Of a stretch of 64,000 nucleotides of DNA, positions 29,772 to 37,513 are shown piece by piece. Position numbers and translations under genes: made by a program. The stretch lies in contig CP135238.1 of NCBI GenBank assembly GCA_032834875.1, positions 2,084,001-2,148,000 of the forward strand, read 5' to 3'. Positions within the stretch are counted from its first letter, which is position 1. Every line of letters starts with the position of its first letter. The notes beneath the pieces are model-generated. The model made no database searches. It had not been told where the DNA came from and worked only from the letters and a program-made list of their open reading frames with translations. This stretch comes from Sulfuracidifex metallicus DSM 6482 = JCM 9184. Its GTDB lineage: Archaea > Thermoproteota > Thermoprotei_A > Sulfolobales > Sulfolobaceae.

Positions 29772-30674
29772 ATGCAAAACCTATCGCCAACCCAGAGGGA
29801 AATACTACTAGCTCTAGTGGATTTATACACGAAAAAGAAAAAGATGATAAAAAGCAAAGAAGTAGCAGACGTTATAAACAAGGACGAAGGTACCGTAAGA
29901 AACATCATCCTGAGTCTAAAGGTTCTGGGACTCATAGATTCAAAGCCCGGTCCAAATGGAGGATATATGCCAACTCTGAAGGCTTACGAGGTTATTAAAA
30001 ACCCGGTAATCACACCAATGTTGGATAAGTTAAGTCTGTATAAAGGTATGATGGAAACTGATATAAAAATAAATCATATAGAAATTCTAGATATTACAAA
30101 TCCAATGGCAAATAAGGTATTGTTGGACGTTGAAGGGGATCTAAGGAAACTTAAGGTTGGAGACCCAGTAAGGTTAGGTCCTACTCCATACAGCAGACTA
30201 GTTATTGAAGGAATAGTGCTGCATTCTGACGAAGAAAGCAGGGAAATAATAATAGACGTTAAAAGAATGATAAGCATTCCCAAGGAAAAGGTTAAGAATC
30301 TGATTTCTAAGAAACTGGTCGTCCTGAGACCTTACTTTACTCTAAAGGAAGCGTCAATTAATCTATACAAAGAAGGAATTAGAGGAGCGCCCGTTCTAGG
30401 CGAAAAAGAAGAAATACTAGGAATACTAACAACTGCAGATATTATAAAAGCCTTCTTCGAAGGAAATTTCGAAGCCAAGGTGTCAGACTACATGAAGAGA
30501 CAAGTAATAACAATATCTAGTGAAGACGATGTACTAGACGCTATAAAGAAAATGATAATATATAACGTTGGTAGACTAATAGTTCTAGATTCCGATGGAA
30601 GGGCTGTAGGTATAGTAACTAGGACCGATATACTGAAAGCAATTGCAGGTTTAGAAGGATTATGGGTACCTTAA
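29772..30674 (+). CDS. HTH and CBS-pair domain regulator
   Basis: 300 residues. An N-terminal winged helix (about 1-75) contains MIKSKEVADVINKDEGTVRN. A middle domain of unknown type (about 95-175) has VLLDVEGDLRKLKVGDPVRL. Two CBS domains lie at about 185-300 (LYKEGIRGAPVLGEKEEILG and MIIYNVGRLIVLDSDGRAVG). CBS pairs usually sense adenosine nucleotides or S-adenosylmethionine, so this is likely a ligand-responsive transcription factor. Its stop overlaps the next gene, a JAMM metalloprotease homologue, by 13 bp. Confidence 0.85.
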   Translation: MQNLSPTQREILLALVDLYTKKKKMIKSKEVADVINKDEGTVRNIILSLKVLGLIDSKPGPNGGYMPTLKAYEVIKNPVITPMLDKLSLYKGMMETDIKINHIEILDITNPMANKVLLDVEGDLRKLKVGDPVRLGPTPYSRLVIEGIVLHSDEESREIIIDVKRMISIPKEKVKNLISKKLVVLRPYFTLKEASINLYKEGIRGAPVLGEKEEILGILTTADIIKAFFEGNFEAKVSDYMKRQVITISSEDDVLDAIKKMIIYNVGRLIVLDSDGRAVGIVTRTDILKAIAGLEGLWVP

Positions 30675-31006
30675 AGGAAAAATGTGGAATAGTTTCAGAT
30701 AACGACATCATAGAAATATCTAATTTAGGCGGAATTTTTGAATTTCAATGCGATCCAGTAGAGCTATACAAAGCACTTCACAGGAGGGAGAGGATCATAG
30801 CTTTATTTCATACTCATCCTTTTAGTAAATGCTGTTACCCTAGCAGCACTGATAAAATAGGAATGGAATTATGGAGAGTACCTTGGATAATAATTGGGGA
30901 AAAGTGCATAAGGGCATTCAGATTAGACGGAGGTGTAGTCGAGATTGACATCAATACCCTTCTCTCGCAAGAACTCTACAACAGACTCATGAAGCTTTTT
31001 GAGTAA
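30662..31006 (+). CDS. JAMM/MPN-domain metalloprotease homologue
   Basis: 114 residues, a minimal MPN domain. The conserved glutamate is in KEKCGIVS (about residue 6). The zinc motif reads LFHTHPFSKCCYPSSTDKIG (H50, H52, S61/S62, D64). Eleven residues separate the second His from the Asp where ten is common. Archaeal JAMM proteins cleave ubiquitin-like SAMP/Urm1 conjugates or cysteine adducts, which is a candidate activity here. It is coupled to the HTH-CBS gene. It overlaps the antisense 3' end of the helicase gene by 84 bp. Confidence 0.83.
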   Translation: MGTLKEKCGIVSDNDIIEISNLGGIFEFQCDPVELYKALHRRERIIALFHTHPFSKCCYPSSTDKIGMELWRVPWIIIGEKCIRAFRLDGGVVEIDINTLLSQELYNRLMKLFE

Positions 31007-31393
31007 TTGACGTTTATCTTCCGCAAGAACTACGTCGTAATGTTCCTTCAATAACATTGAATGAGAGAATGGACTAGGTATGCTATTAGGTCCTATAACT
31101 TTGAGCTCTATTTCGTTGTTTTGAATCTTTTCTAAAACCTCCATTGCCCTTGTTATATCCATATGATCTTCCAAGATTTCCCTTATAGTCTCCTTTAGAA
31201 CTGGAAATCCGCCTAGTTCTTTTACTATCCCAAGTAGAACTTCGGAGTTAATTTGTCTCCTCTCAAGATTAGTCTTACGACCTTTATATCGCCTCAGTAA
31301 CATGAACGACCTCTCAGCAGAATGTCTAAACCTTCTACGCATCATTTCAGTCCTCAATATTACGTCACTGAGTTCCTCATAAAAAGTTTCCAA
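30923..31393 (-). CDS. C-terminal part of Hel112/Lhr-type helicase, separated by a frameshift
   Basis: The reading frame carries the terminal domain of an Lhr-type helicase (EELSDVILRTEMMRRRFRHS, then AERSFMLLRRYKGRKTNLE). It can be read upstream without a stop to the A7 run at 31432-31438, giving IDYDISSVFQKLKLETFYEE. That joins naturally to the preceding ORF's PKK. Alone it would start at a TTG (31393) and encode 156 aa lacking ATPase motifs. The join would give an 875-residue protein, the size I recall for Sulfolobus Hel112. The 3' end overlaps the JAMM gene on the other strand. Confidence 0.85.
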   Translation of the reverse strand: METFYEELSDVILRTEMMRRRFRHSAERSFMLLRRYKGRKTNLERRQINSEVLLGIVKELGGFPVLKETIREILEDHMDITRAMEVLEKIQNNEIELKVIGPNSIPSPFSHSMLLKEHYDVVLAEDKRQLLKKLHESVVEFLREKGIDVNLDYTSV

Positions 31394-31395
31394 TT

Positions 31396-33549
31396 TTAAC
31401 TTTTGAAAGACGCTAGATATATCATAGTCAATTTTTTTGGTATTGTAATTATAAATCCGTTATCCAGAACCGAAAGCTTAACGTCCTCTTTTAGATCTTT
31501 TGTTACTATTTGAGCTACTCCTCTAGATATAGCATCAAGAGCCCTTCTACCAAAAATTGCGTGAAAGATGAAATTGCGCCTACCTTCCTCGTCATCGAAG
31601 ATTTCAATTAATACCAACTTATCCGAAGGTATAATTCCATTTGTGAAATAAAACATTTCCAAGATATAATAGTAAAGAGAAATTGAAGAATATTTATTTA
31701 ATTTTAGTGACTTACTTATCCAGTCTACAATTTCCTCCCTGCTAATACCCGATTCTATCATTTCCTTGACTGTCCTTCTGAACTTTCCTATTTCCACTGC
31801 TGACTCGTAAGCTAAAGGCAACATTTCCGAGAACCAACTAGGAACAGTGGGTCTTTGACCTTCCGCCGGTCTCACTATAACTGATAGACCTTTGCTAGAT
31901 AAAAATTGATAAGTTCTACCTCCTAAGACGAAGACGTCACCAGGAGTTAACATTTCTACAAATTCCTCCTCAAGATTTCCTACATATCTACTGTTCTCAG
32001 TCATTACTGGAACTACTGCCTCGTCTGGAATTGTCCCGCTATTCATATAGAAAATCATTCTCATGCTCCCCTTCGGTTTAATGTTACCTTCCTTATCTAA
32101 GGAAATCTTAGAGTAGACGTTCCTTTGTTCGAGTCCATATTCCCCTAAAAGGTAATTTAGAACAAGTTCATAATCTTGTTCAGATAAGGTTGAATAGGAA
32201 TATGAATTGCTTAATATTTCGTATAACTTATTCTTGTGAATTCCTTTTGATACTATTGTAGCTGCAATTATAGCTTGAGAGAGAACGTCCAAAGGATTTC
32301 TGGGAATGTGAACGGCATCAATCTTCTTTTCCCTAGCTAGCTCGGCTAAAACGCTACACTCAACCAAGTCGTCCCTATCCACAACGATCATCCTTCCCTT
32401 GCTAATTGACCTTATATGGTGACCTGCCCTACCTATACGTTGTAATAACCTGCTAACACTCTTTGGGCTACTTAAAAGAATAACTACGTCAATATAACCT
32501 ATATCTATTCCTAACTCCAGACTAGTAGAAGAGATAACTACCTTAAGTTCACCTCTCTTCAACTTCTCTTCCACTTCTAACCTTACGTCTTTACTCAAGG
32601 AGCTGTGATGAGCCTCGATGGCGTCCTCTGAAAGTATCCCCTTCAGTTTAGCTATTTTCCTTAACTTATACGAGACGTTTTCCGCTGCGTGCCTAGTATT
32701 AGTAAATATCAGAGTTGTTCTATGTTTTTGAACCTCTTCAATTATTGAATTATATATTCCTTCTTCAATTTTACTTTCAGATTCATGAACCAAATCCCTG
32801 ACAGGTGATATAACCTTGAGATCTACTGGTTTCACAAATCTAGCGTCGATTATTTGGCAATCGTTGTTCTTACCTACAAGGAATTTAGCTATATCCTCTA
32901 AAGGCGACACTGTTGCGCTTAGGCCTATTCTTGTCACTTTGTTCTTAGCAATAAGATTCTGAAATATCTCTAACATTGAAGATAAATATGAGCCCCTCTT
33001 ACTTCCAGCTATTTCATGAATTTCGTCTACTATAATCCATCTAACATCTTGAAGATTTTGACTAAACTTTGGAGAAACCATAGATATTGCAAAAGATTCT
33101 GGAGTAGTAATTAGAATATGAGGAGGAAGTTTGACCATCTTCTGCTTCTCGTAAGATGATGTATCACTTGTTCTAACCCCTATTCTAAGCTGAGGTAACC
33201 TAGGAACTTTTTCCTTAAGTTCGTTTAGAGGTGATAGTAAGTTGGCCTTCATATCGTTATTAAGGGCCCTTAGGGGAGAGATGTAAATTGCATAAACCTT
33301 ATCCTCAAGTTTGCCCTCCTCTCCCAACTCAAATAAAGTGTCCAAGATGCCTAGAAATGCTGACAATGTCTTTCCACTACCGGTTGGGCTTGAAACCAAA
33401 ACATTCATACCTTTCTTTATAAGCGGTATGGATGCCTTCTGAGGAGGGGTAAAGGAACCATATTTCTCCTTAAACCATGAAGCTACATAAGGCCTTAAAA
33501 TCGAAAAGACAGTTTCATCGTCCTCAAACTTCGCGTAGTTGACAGTCAT
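31396..33549 (-). CDS. ATP-dependent DNA helicase Hel112/Lhr-type, N-terminal 717 aa
   Basis: Superfamily 2 helicase. Motif I is SSPTGSGKTLSAFLG, motif II is WIIVDEIHEI (DEIH), motif III is GLSATVSP and motif VI is RLLQRIGRAGHH. The Lhr-specific winged-helix part follows (EQDYELVLNYLLGEYGLEQ). The gene lies in the nth-parB-glycosyltransferase-helicase group downstream of the ups operon; the Sulfolobus acidocaldarius counterpart (Saci_1500) unwinds Holliday junctions and is needed for UV survival. The zero frame stops at 31396, 11 codons after an A AAA AAA heptamer, and the true C-terminus lies in the -1 frame. Whether full-length protein is made is unknown. Confidence 0.9.
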   Translation of the reverse strand: MTVNYAKFEDDETVFSILRPYVASWFKEKYGSFTPPQKASIPLIKKGMNVLVSSPTGSGKTLSAFLGILDTLFELGEEGKLEDKVYAIYISPLRALNNDMKANLLSPLNELKEKVPRLPQLRIGVRTSDTSSYEKQKMVKLPPHILITTPESFAISMVSPKFSQNLQDVRWIIVDEIHEIAGSKRGSYLSSMLEIFQNLIAKNKVTRIGLSATVSPLEDIAKFLVGKNNDCQIIDARFVKPVDLKVISPVRDLVHESESKIEEGIYNSIIEEVQKHRTTLIFTNTRHAAENVSYKLRKIAKLKGILSEDAIEAHHSSLSKDVRLEVEEKLKRGELKVVISSTSLELGIDIGYIDVVILLSSPKSVSRLLQRIGRAGHHIRSISKGRMIVVDRDDLVECSVLAELAREKKIDAVHIPRNPLDVLSQAIIAATIVSKGIHKNKLYEILSNSYSYSTLSEQDYELVLNYLLGEYGLEQRNVYSKISLDKEGNIKPKGSMRMIFYMNSGTIPDEAVVPVMTENSRYVGNLEEEFVEMLTPGDVFVLGGRTYQFLSSKGLSVIVRPAEGQRPTVPSWFSEMLPLAYESAVEIGKFRRTVKEMIESGISREEIVDWISKSLKLNKYSSISLYYYILEMFYFTNGIIPSDKLVLIEIFDDEEGRRNFIFHAIFGRRALDAISRGVAQIVTKDLKEDVKLSVLDNGFIITIPKKLTMIYLASFKS
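31432..31438 (-). other. slippery heptamer A AAA AAA at the helicase frame break
   Basis: The minus strand reads CC-AAAAAAA-TTG. In the zero frame the codons are CCA AAA AAA TTG, so the run has exact X XXY YYZ phasing for a -1 slip. After slipping, the next codon is ATT and the Lhr C-terminal frame continues for 169 residues to 30923. A -1 shift at a related A-rich site is documented for the fucA gene of Sulfolobus solfataricus. A missing base (mutation or assembly error) would look the same. Confidence 0.7.
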
Positions 33550-33593
33550 TTAAAGAATCCCTTAACTTGGGGAAGTTATAAGTTGATATTCTA

Positions 33594-34988
33594 TTATTCT
33601 TTCATATAAGAGAAACTAGTAAATATATACCCTGAAGAGTAATAGAGAAGCCAAAGACCAACTAAATAGTAGTGAGATAAAATTAAGAAGAGACCGCCTA
33701 AAAGGAACAGAATACCTATCAACATAACTAAAGATACTATTAGGTAATATTTTCTGCTAACGCTCATTTTCTTCCCCTTAGGAGTAACAACGTAGGTTCT
33801 CTTTCCTAAAAAACCCTTAATTAAACTGAAAAGAATAAAGGGGGATATGGCTACTGTGTAAGCTGAAATCTTACCTAAAGATCTAAGTGAATCGAAAATA
33901 GAAATATTAAGCTCCCTAGCAGATCTAACGTAAATTATTGCATAAAGTGATATAGAAACGAGCCAAAGTATAAATAAGGGAGAAAAAAGAGGGTCTGGCA
34001 AATGTAAAAATGGAATAAATGGAAGTAATATTGAAGCTAAGAACGTAAGCCCTATAGGGAAATATTGCAAAAGATACAACATCATTTCTATTTTCTTATG
34101 AAACTTTAGATTAGAATGAATGATGTAAGTAAATCTGTTCTTAAGAACCTCAGTAGTTCCCATAGCCCATCTTGTTTGTTGAACGTAAAAAGAAACAAAA
34201 TTGTTAGGAACTTCCACAAATATTGGAGAGTCACTGGCACATATCTTGTAACCCATGCTAGTCAGTCTAGTTCCTATTTCCAAATCGTCCTGAATCATAT
34301 TATAATCCCACCCTCCTACCTTATTCAAACATCCCCTTTTATAGAGAGTTCCAGAACCTACTGGAAATACGTTAAATCCTGCGGCATGTCTACCTAGAAG
34401 CATTACCATGCTACCTAAATTGGTTGATACTAGAAGGCCCTTAACTAATGACGAAAGAGAGTCCTGAGAATATCCCATCCACTTTAACGATACAGCGTCG
34501 CAACCAAGTGTAAGCATTCTAGAGTATGCTCTATATATAGAGTCAGGATTCAACCTGGAGTCTACGTCTAATGTAATAATAAGATCTCCCTTTGACCTCT
34601 CTAAACCATATGAAAGGGCGCCGCTCTTAAAGCCTAGCTTTTTTTCCCTCAAGAACACTTTCACTGAGAAGGGAAGCTCTTTAGTTGATAACGAGTTCTC
34701 TAGTTGCCTTACAAATTCTTTGTCATCATCGGATACGATAATAACTTCTATTCTTCTTAAGTCCCATTTAAATTCCATTACATTATCCAACAGTCCAATT
34801 ATAGTCGAGATATTCTCCCCTTTAGTTGGAACTATGATAGAGAGAAACGGAAATTCCTTTATATTTACATTACTTGATAATATTTTCTCAGCTTTCTTAT
34901 ACATATAATACAAGAATATTTGATTTAGAAGTATCAATGATGGTATCAATAAAATGAAGATCTGTATTACGAAATCTATTAAAGGCAT
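33594..34988 (-). CDS. membrane glycosyltransferase, family 2 (ups-linked)
   Basis: 464 residues. One N-terminal membrane segment (about 5-28) precedes a cytoplasmic GT-A domain. That domain has IVPTKGENISTIIGLLDN, the metal motif in LIITLDVDSRLNPDS (DVD), and the processive-type QQTRWAMGT. At least four membrane segments follow at the C-terminus. It resembles cellulose-synthase-like or N-glycan-building enzymes. The S. acidocaldarius orthologue (Saci_1499) belongs to the DNA-processing group behind the ups operon, so it might modify pili or surface glycans for recognition, which is inference. It overlaps the ParB-like gene by 10 bp. Confidence 0.88.
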   Translation of the reverse strand: MPLIDFVIQIFILLIPSLILLNQIFLYYMYKKAEKILSSNVNIKEFPFLSIIVPTKGENISTIIGLLDNVMEFKWDLRRIEVIIVSDDDKEFVRQLENSLSTKELPFSVKVFLREKKLGFKSGALSYGLERSKGDLIITLDVDSRLNPDSIYRAYSRMLTLGCDAVSLKWMGYSQDSLSSLVKGLLVSTNLGSMVMLLGRHAAGFNVFPVGSGTLYKRGCLNKVGGWDYNMIQDDLEIGTRLTSMGYKICASDSPIFVEVPNNFVSFYVQQTRWAMGTTEVLKNRFTYIIHSNLKFHKKIEMMLYLLQYFPIGLTFLASILLPFIPFLHLPDPLFSPLFILWLVSISLYAIIYVRSARELNISIFDSLRSLGKISAYTVAISPFILFSLIKGFLGKRTYVVTPKGKKMSVSRKYYLIVSLVMLIGILFLLGGLFLILSHYYLVGLWLLYYSSGYIFTSFSYMKE

Positions 34989-35569
34989 TCAACAGAGATT
35001 AAATATTTGGGAATAATAAAGTCATATGTGTGCCTCGTGCTCTTAGGAGGAAAAAGTAGTCCTTTCTTGGCTATCTCTAAAACATACTCTTTAGTTAATA
35101 TAGGAGGCTTAAGTCCATGTTCTTGATTTTTCTGGACGCAGAAGCCTATGCTACTTAGATAGTTTTCCAGAGAATCCAGTTTCCAATAAAGTGAATAGAG
35201 ATTATCTTCGCAAATTCTTATTTTTTCATATTCAGCACAGAACTTCCCTTCAGATTGAAAATTTTTTATTATGGTTTTAGCTAATAACTCAGGAGAAAAA
35301 TATCTTCTCCAGCCATATACTTTAACCGTTGGACTATCATAATCAACTAACATAACGGGTATCCTTCTGTAACCCAAGGACCTAAGTGCAGCTAGCCTAT
35401 GGTGCCCATCGATTACTAAAAGTGTTTTAGAATCAACAATAATAGGAGAAACCTTTTTAGATTTTAATATTTCCTGAAGAGATCTTTCAAAATTTTGATA
35501 GTTTATATCCTCATGTCTAAGTAACTTGTCTGCCTCAATCCTAGTTACCCCTTCTCTTGTAAAATTCAC
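34979..35569 (-). CDS. ParB/sulfiredoxin-like protein (ups-linked, Saci_1498-like)
   Basis: 196 residues. The N-terminal ParB/Srx domain (about 10-85) has IIVDSKTLLVIDGHHRLAAL, with the DGHHR signature, followed by LGYRRIPVMLVDYDSP. There is no ParB helix-turn-helix, so a plasmid-segregation role is unlikely. In S. acidocaldarius the ParB-like gene of this cluster is important for DNA transfer after UV. The same fold and motif occur in archaeal free-serine kinase (SerK), which is the main alternative. It overlaps nth by 29 bp and the glycosyltransferase by 10 bp. Confidence 0.84.
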   Translation of the reverse strand: MNFTREGVTRIEADKLLRHEDINYQNFERSLQEILKSKKVSPIIVDSKTLLVIDGHHRLAALRSLGYRRIPVMLVDYDSPTVKVYGWRRYFSPELLAKTIIKNFQSEGKFCAEYEKIRICEDNLYSLYWKLDSLENYLSSIGFCVQKNQEHGLKPPILTKEYVLEIAKKGLLFPPKSTRHTYDFIIPKYLISVECL

Positions 35570-36230
35570 AGCAATAATTAATAGGACACATAGAACATAA
35601 AGGTTTATTTGACTTACATGTCCTTCTTCCGTGAGTTATTAGAAGGTGATGAGCCCTTAGAAAGTCACAATCTTTAAAGAAAAGCTTTAACTTTGATGAG
35701 ACTTCCTCATATGGATCTTTCTCTTTCGATACTCCTAACCTAGCTGCTATTCTTCTAATATGTGTATCAACAGGAAAGGTAAGATAATTTCTACAAGTCA
35801 AAAGTACTACGTCGGCAGTTTTACAACCTACTCCAGGTAACGACATGAGAATTTTCTTTGCCTCATCTAAGGGTTTATTTAAGACACACCAGAGATTACC
35901 ATTGTACGTGGAAATAAGTATTCTAGAAATTTCTATTAAACGACTTGCTTTAGATTTATTTAGTCCTGAAAACCTTATACATTCTGATACTACCTGAGAG
36001 TCTGCTATAGATAGGCTCTCTGCACTGATGCCTACCCTTTTCTCTAAAGTGACATATGACTTATATGTGGACCTATCTGTGGTATTTTGAGATAATATTG
36101 TGGCCACTAAAACCTTGAAAGGGTCATGAGTCTTTAACCAAACATCATATGCTACGAACTCTTGAGGTTTGATATCAGAATAATAAGAGTTCAACTTGTT
36201 AAATATCTCAGCACCAGAACAATTATCCAT
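35541..36230 (-). CDS. nth: endonuclease III (Nth), ups-linked
   Basis: DNA glycosylase/AP lyase of the HhH-GPD superfamily, about 229 aa from the ATG at 36230 (MDNCSGAE); earlier in-frame ATGs at 36245 and 36254 are possible. The hairpin and catalytic Lys are in MSLPGVGCKTADVVLLTC and the catalytic Asp in FPVDTHIRRIAARLG. The 4Fe-4S ligands are C-x6-C-x2-C-x4-C at the C-terminus (CKSNKPLCSMCPINYC). The S. acidocaldarius counterpart Saci_1497 nicks UV-damaged DNA. It heads the nth-parB-GT-helicase unit and is divergent from the small winged-helix gene. Confidence 0.93.
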   Translation of the reverse strand: MDNCSGAEIFNKLNSYYSDIKPQEFVAYDVWLKTHDPFKVLVATILSQNTTDRSTYKSYVTLEKRVGISAESLSIADSQVVSECIRFSGLNKSKASRLIEISRILISTYNGNLWCVLNKPLDEAKKILMSLPGVGCKTADVVLLTCRNYLTFPVDTHIRRIAARLGVSKEKDPYEEVSSKLKLFFKDCDFLRAHHLLITHGRRTCKSNKPLCSMCPINYCCEFYKRRGN

Positions 36231-36350
36231 AAGGCAGAAAAACATCAATTCCACTTTATGTTTTGCGTTTCATATAATCTCCATTGTAAATTGAAAAAGC
36301 AACACTTTGCAAAAAGCCTTAAAAGGAAAAACTCGCTAAGATCGAAATTG

Positions 36351-36635
36351 ATGTACGAAATAAAGGTAGTATTACAATCGATACGGGATGGTTACGTTAA
36401 TCCTGGGGATGTAGTTGCTAGATCAGGTTTACCAAGATACGAGGTTCTTTCAGTTTTTCATGTTCTAGAGGGGCTTGGGTTAATAGAGACAATATATTCA
36501 AGAGGTTCCCACAAGGTGTACAAACTGACGCATAAAGGTGAGGATATCTTAGAGGGTTTAGAAAACGGGTATAAGATAAACCTTGTAGTAGATAAAGACA
36601 ACCAGATGGATTCAGACTTTAATGCATCCTCATGA
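36351..36635 (+). CDS. small winged-helix DNA-binding protein between ups and nth
   Basis: 94 residues from the ATG at 36351. A longer frame to 36162 would run through the nth 5' end and is rejected. The winged helix is clear: GYVNPGDVVARSGLPRYEVL, then VFHVLEGLGLIETIYSRGSH and KVYKLTHKGEDILEGLENGY. It has a short acidic tail. A TATA-like CCTTAAAAGG about 27 bp upstream suggests a leaderless mRNA; ACTTTG, one base off the damage-response hexamer ACTTTC, sits just before it. It is antiparallel to both neighbours and its stop overlaps upsB by 6 bp. It could regulate ups or nth; no function is known to me. Confidence 0.82.
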   Translation: MYEIKVVLQSIRDGYVNPGDVVARSGLPRYEVLSVFHVLEGLGLIETIYSRGSHKVYKLTHKGEDILEGLENGYKINLVVDKDNQMDSDFNASS

Positions 36636-37037
36636 TCTGTTAGATGAAAAAACAAAGAGATAACCATTAGCACAAATTCCTAGAGTAGTGACTGTTTGAT
36701 TTTCAGGTACGACTGAAGATAGTCTTATCATCCCATCTGGTCCTATACTTAGAGAAACTGGAAATGATTTAGAATTTAAGTAAATTTTGGTAATATTGAT
36801 AGGGTAGTTTCCATAGTTGTATATGAAGATATGGTAAGGATCATTTCCTAGGTATATAGTATTTAATTTAGTATGTATAATTACTTCATCTTGTGTATAA
36901 TTTTTTTGAGATAGATTAACAGATGAATTATGAAATTGATTGTAATATATCATTAATGGAGGTATTAGTGATAGCGTAATTGCTATCACTATTAAGGTTG
37001 AAAAAATTGAAGATAATCCCTTTGTATTGAAGATCAT
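36630..37037 (-). CDS. upsB: type IV pilin-like protein UpsB
   Basis: 135 residues from the ATG at 37037, one base after the upsA stop. A longer frame exists, but it would lack a class III signal. The start MIFNTKG then LSSIFSTLIVIAITLSLIPP is a typical PibD-processed class III signal: short basic leader, small residue, then a hydrophobic helix. The rest is a beta-rich exterior domain with several N-x-S/T sequons (NSS, NLS, NYT, NIT, NQT), fitting a glycosylated pilus subunit. In Sulfolobus, UpsA and UpsB form the UV-induced pili for cell aggregation. Confidence 0.88.
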   Translation of the reverse strand: MIFNTKGLSSIFSTLIVIAITLSLIPPLMIYYNQFHNSSVNLSQKNYTQDEVIIHTKLNTIYLGNDPYHIFIYNYGNYPINITKIYLNSKSFPVSLSIGPDGMIRLSSVVPENQTVTTLGICANGYLFVFSSNRS

Positions 37038-37038
37038 C

Positions 37039-37476
37039 CTACTCCACCGTAGCTGGTACATTTTCCGTTTCGCTGAAAGGTTGTCCTGAAGATGTAGTAC
37101 CCTCAATAGTCACAGTGTAATAACTTCCAGCAGCATAAGTTCCAGTTAGAGGTATAGAGCCTTGTACCGATTGACTTGGGTTAAGCGTTATTCCACCAGA
37201 TAAAGGAATAGAAGAGCTGTAAGCCGAACCTCCTTGTATTATTACCTTGCTAAGAGTAACTTGGATGTTGCCATCGTTTGTAAAACTGTAATCTAAATAA
37301 CCGTTACCTGATGTGGGATTCACAATGAGCGTTATACTGGAGGAGACGTCAACTTGATGGGTTAGGTTACCGAACATTCCAGTGGAGTAAGCATAGAGAA
37401 GCCCACCTAGAACTAGTGTTATTGAAATAACCATTATTGTACCTAACATGGAGGATATTGCCTTTCTTGACTTCAT
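37039..37476 (-). CDS. upsA: type IV pilin-like protein UpsA
   Basis: 145 residues. The class III signal is MKSRKA then ISSMLGTIMVISITLVLGG, with PibD cleavage expected after the alanine. The surface part is rich in Ser, Gly and Thr (GGSAYSSSIPLSGGITLNPS) with an N-x-T sequon in NLT. It is 22 bp behind upsF but has its own TATA box (37497-37506) and an ACTTTC hexamer right behind it, which would allow stronger expression than the upstream genes. upsB follows after one base. Confidence 0.9.
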   Translation of the reverse strand: MKSRKAISSMLGTIMVISITLVLGGLLYAYSTGMFGNLTHQVDVSSSITLIVNPTSGNGYLDYSFTNDGNIQVTLSKVIIQGGSAYSSSIPLSGGITLNPSQSVQGSIPLTGTYAAGSYYTVTIEGTTSSGQPFSETENVPATVE

Positions 37477-37496
37477 GGTTCACCCGAAAAAAGGGC

Positions 37497-37513
37497 ATAA
37501 TTAAAGCGAAAGT
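37497..37513 (-). promoter_or_regulatory. upsA promoter with ACTTTC damage-response hexamer
   Basis: On the minus strand ACTTTC (37508-37513) is followed at once by CG and the TATA-like CTTTAAATTA (37497-37506), which is centred 26 bp before the upsA ATG. The hexamer lies in the last codons of upsF. ACTTTC upstream of TATA is the motif tied to Orc1-2-dependent DNA-damage induction in Sulfolobus. The assignment rests on motif and spacing only. Confidence 0.65.

Noticed and set aside
36162-36350. N-terminal extension of the small winged-helix gene
   Set aside because: It is antisense to the 5' end of nth, has unusual composition (basic, Cys/His), and lies upstream of a good TATA box for the ATG at 36351.
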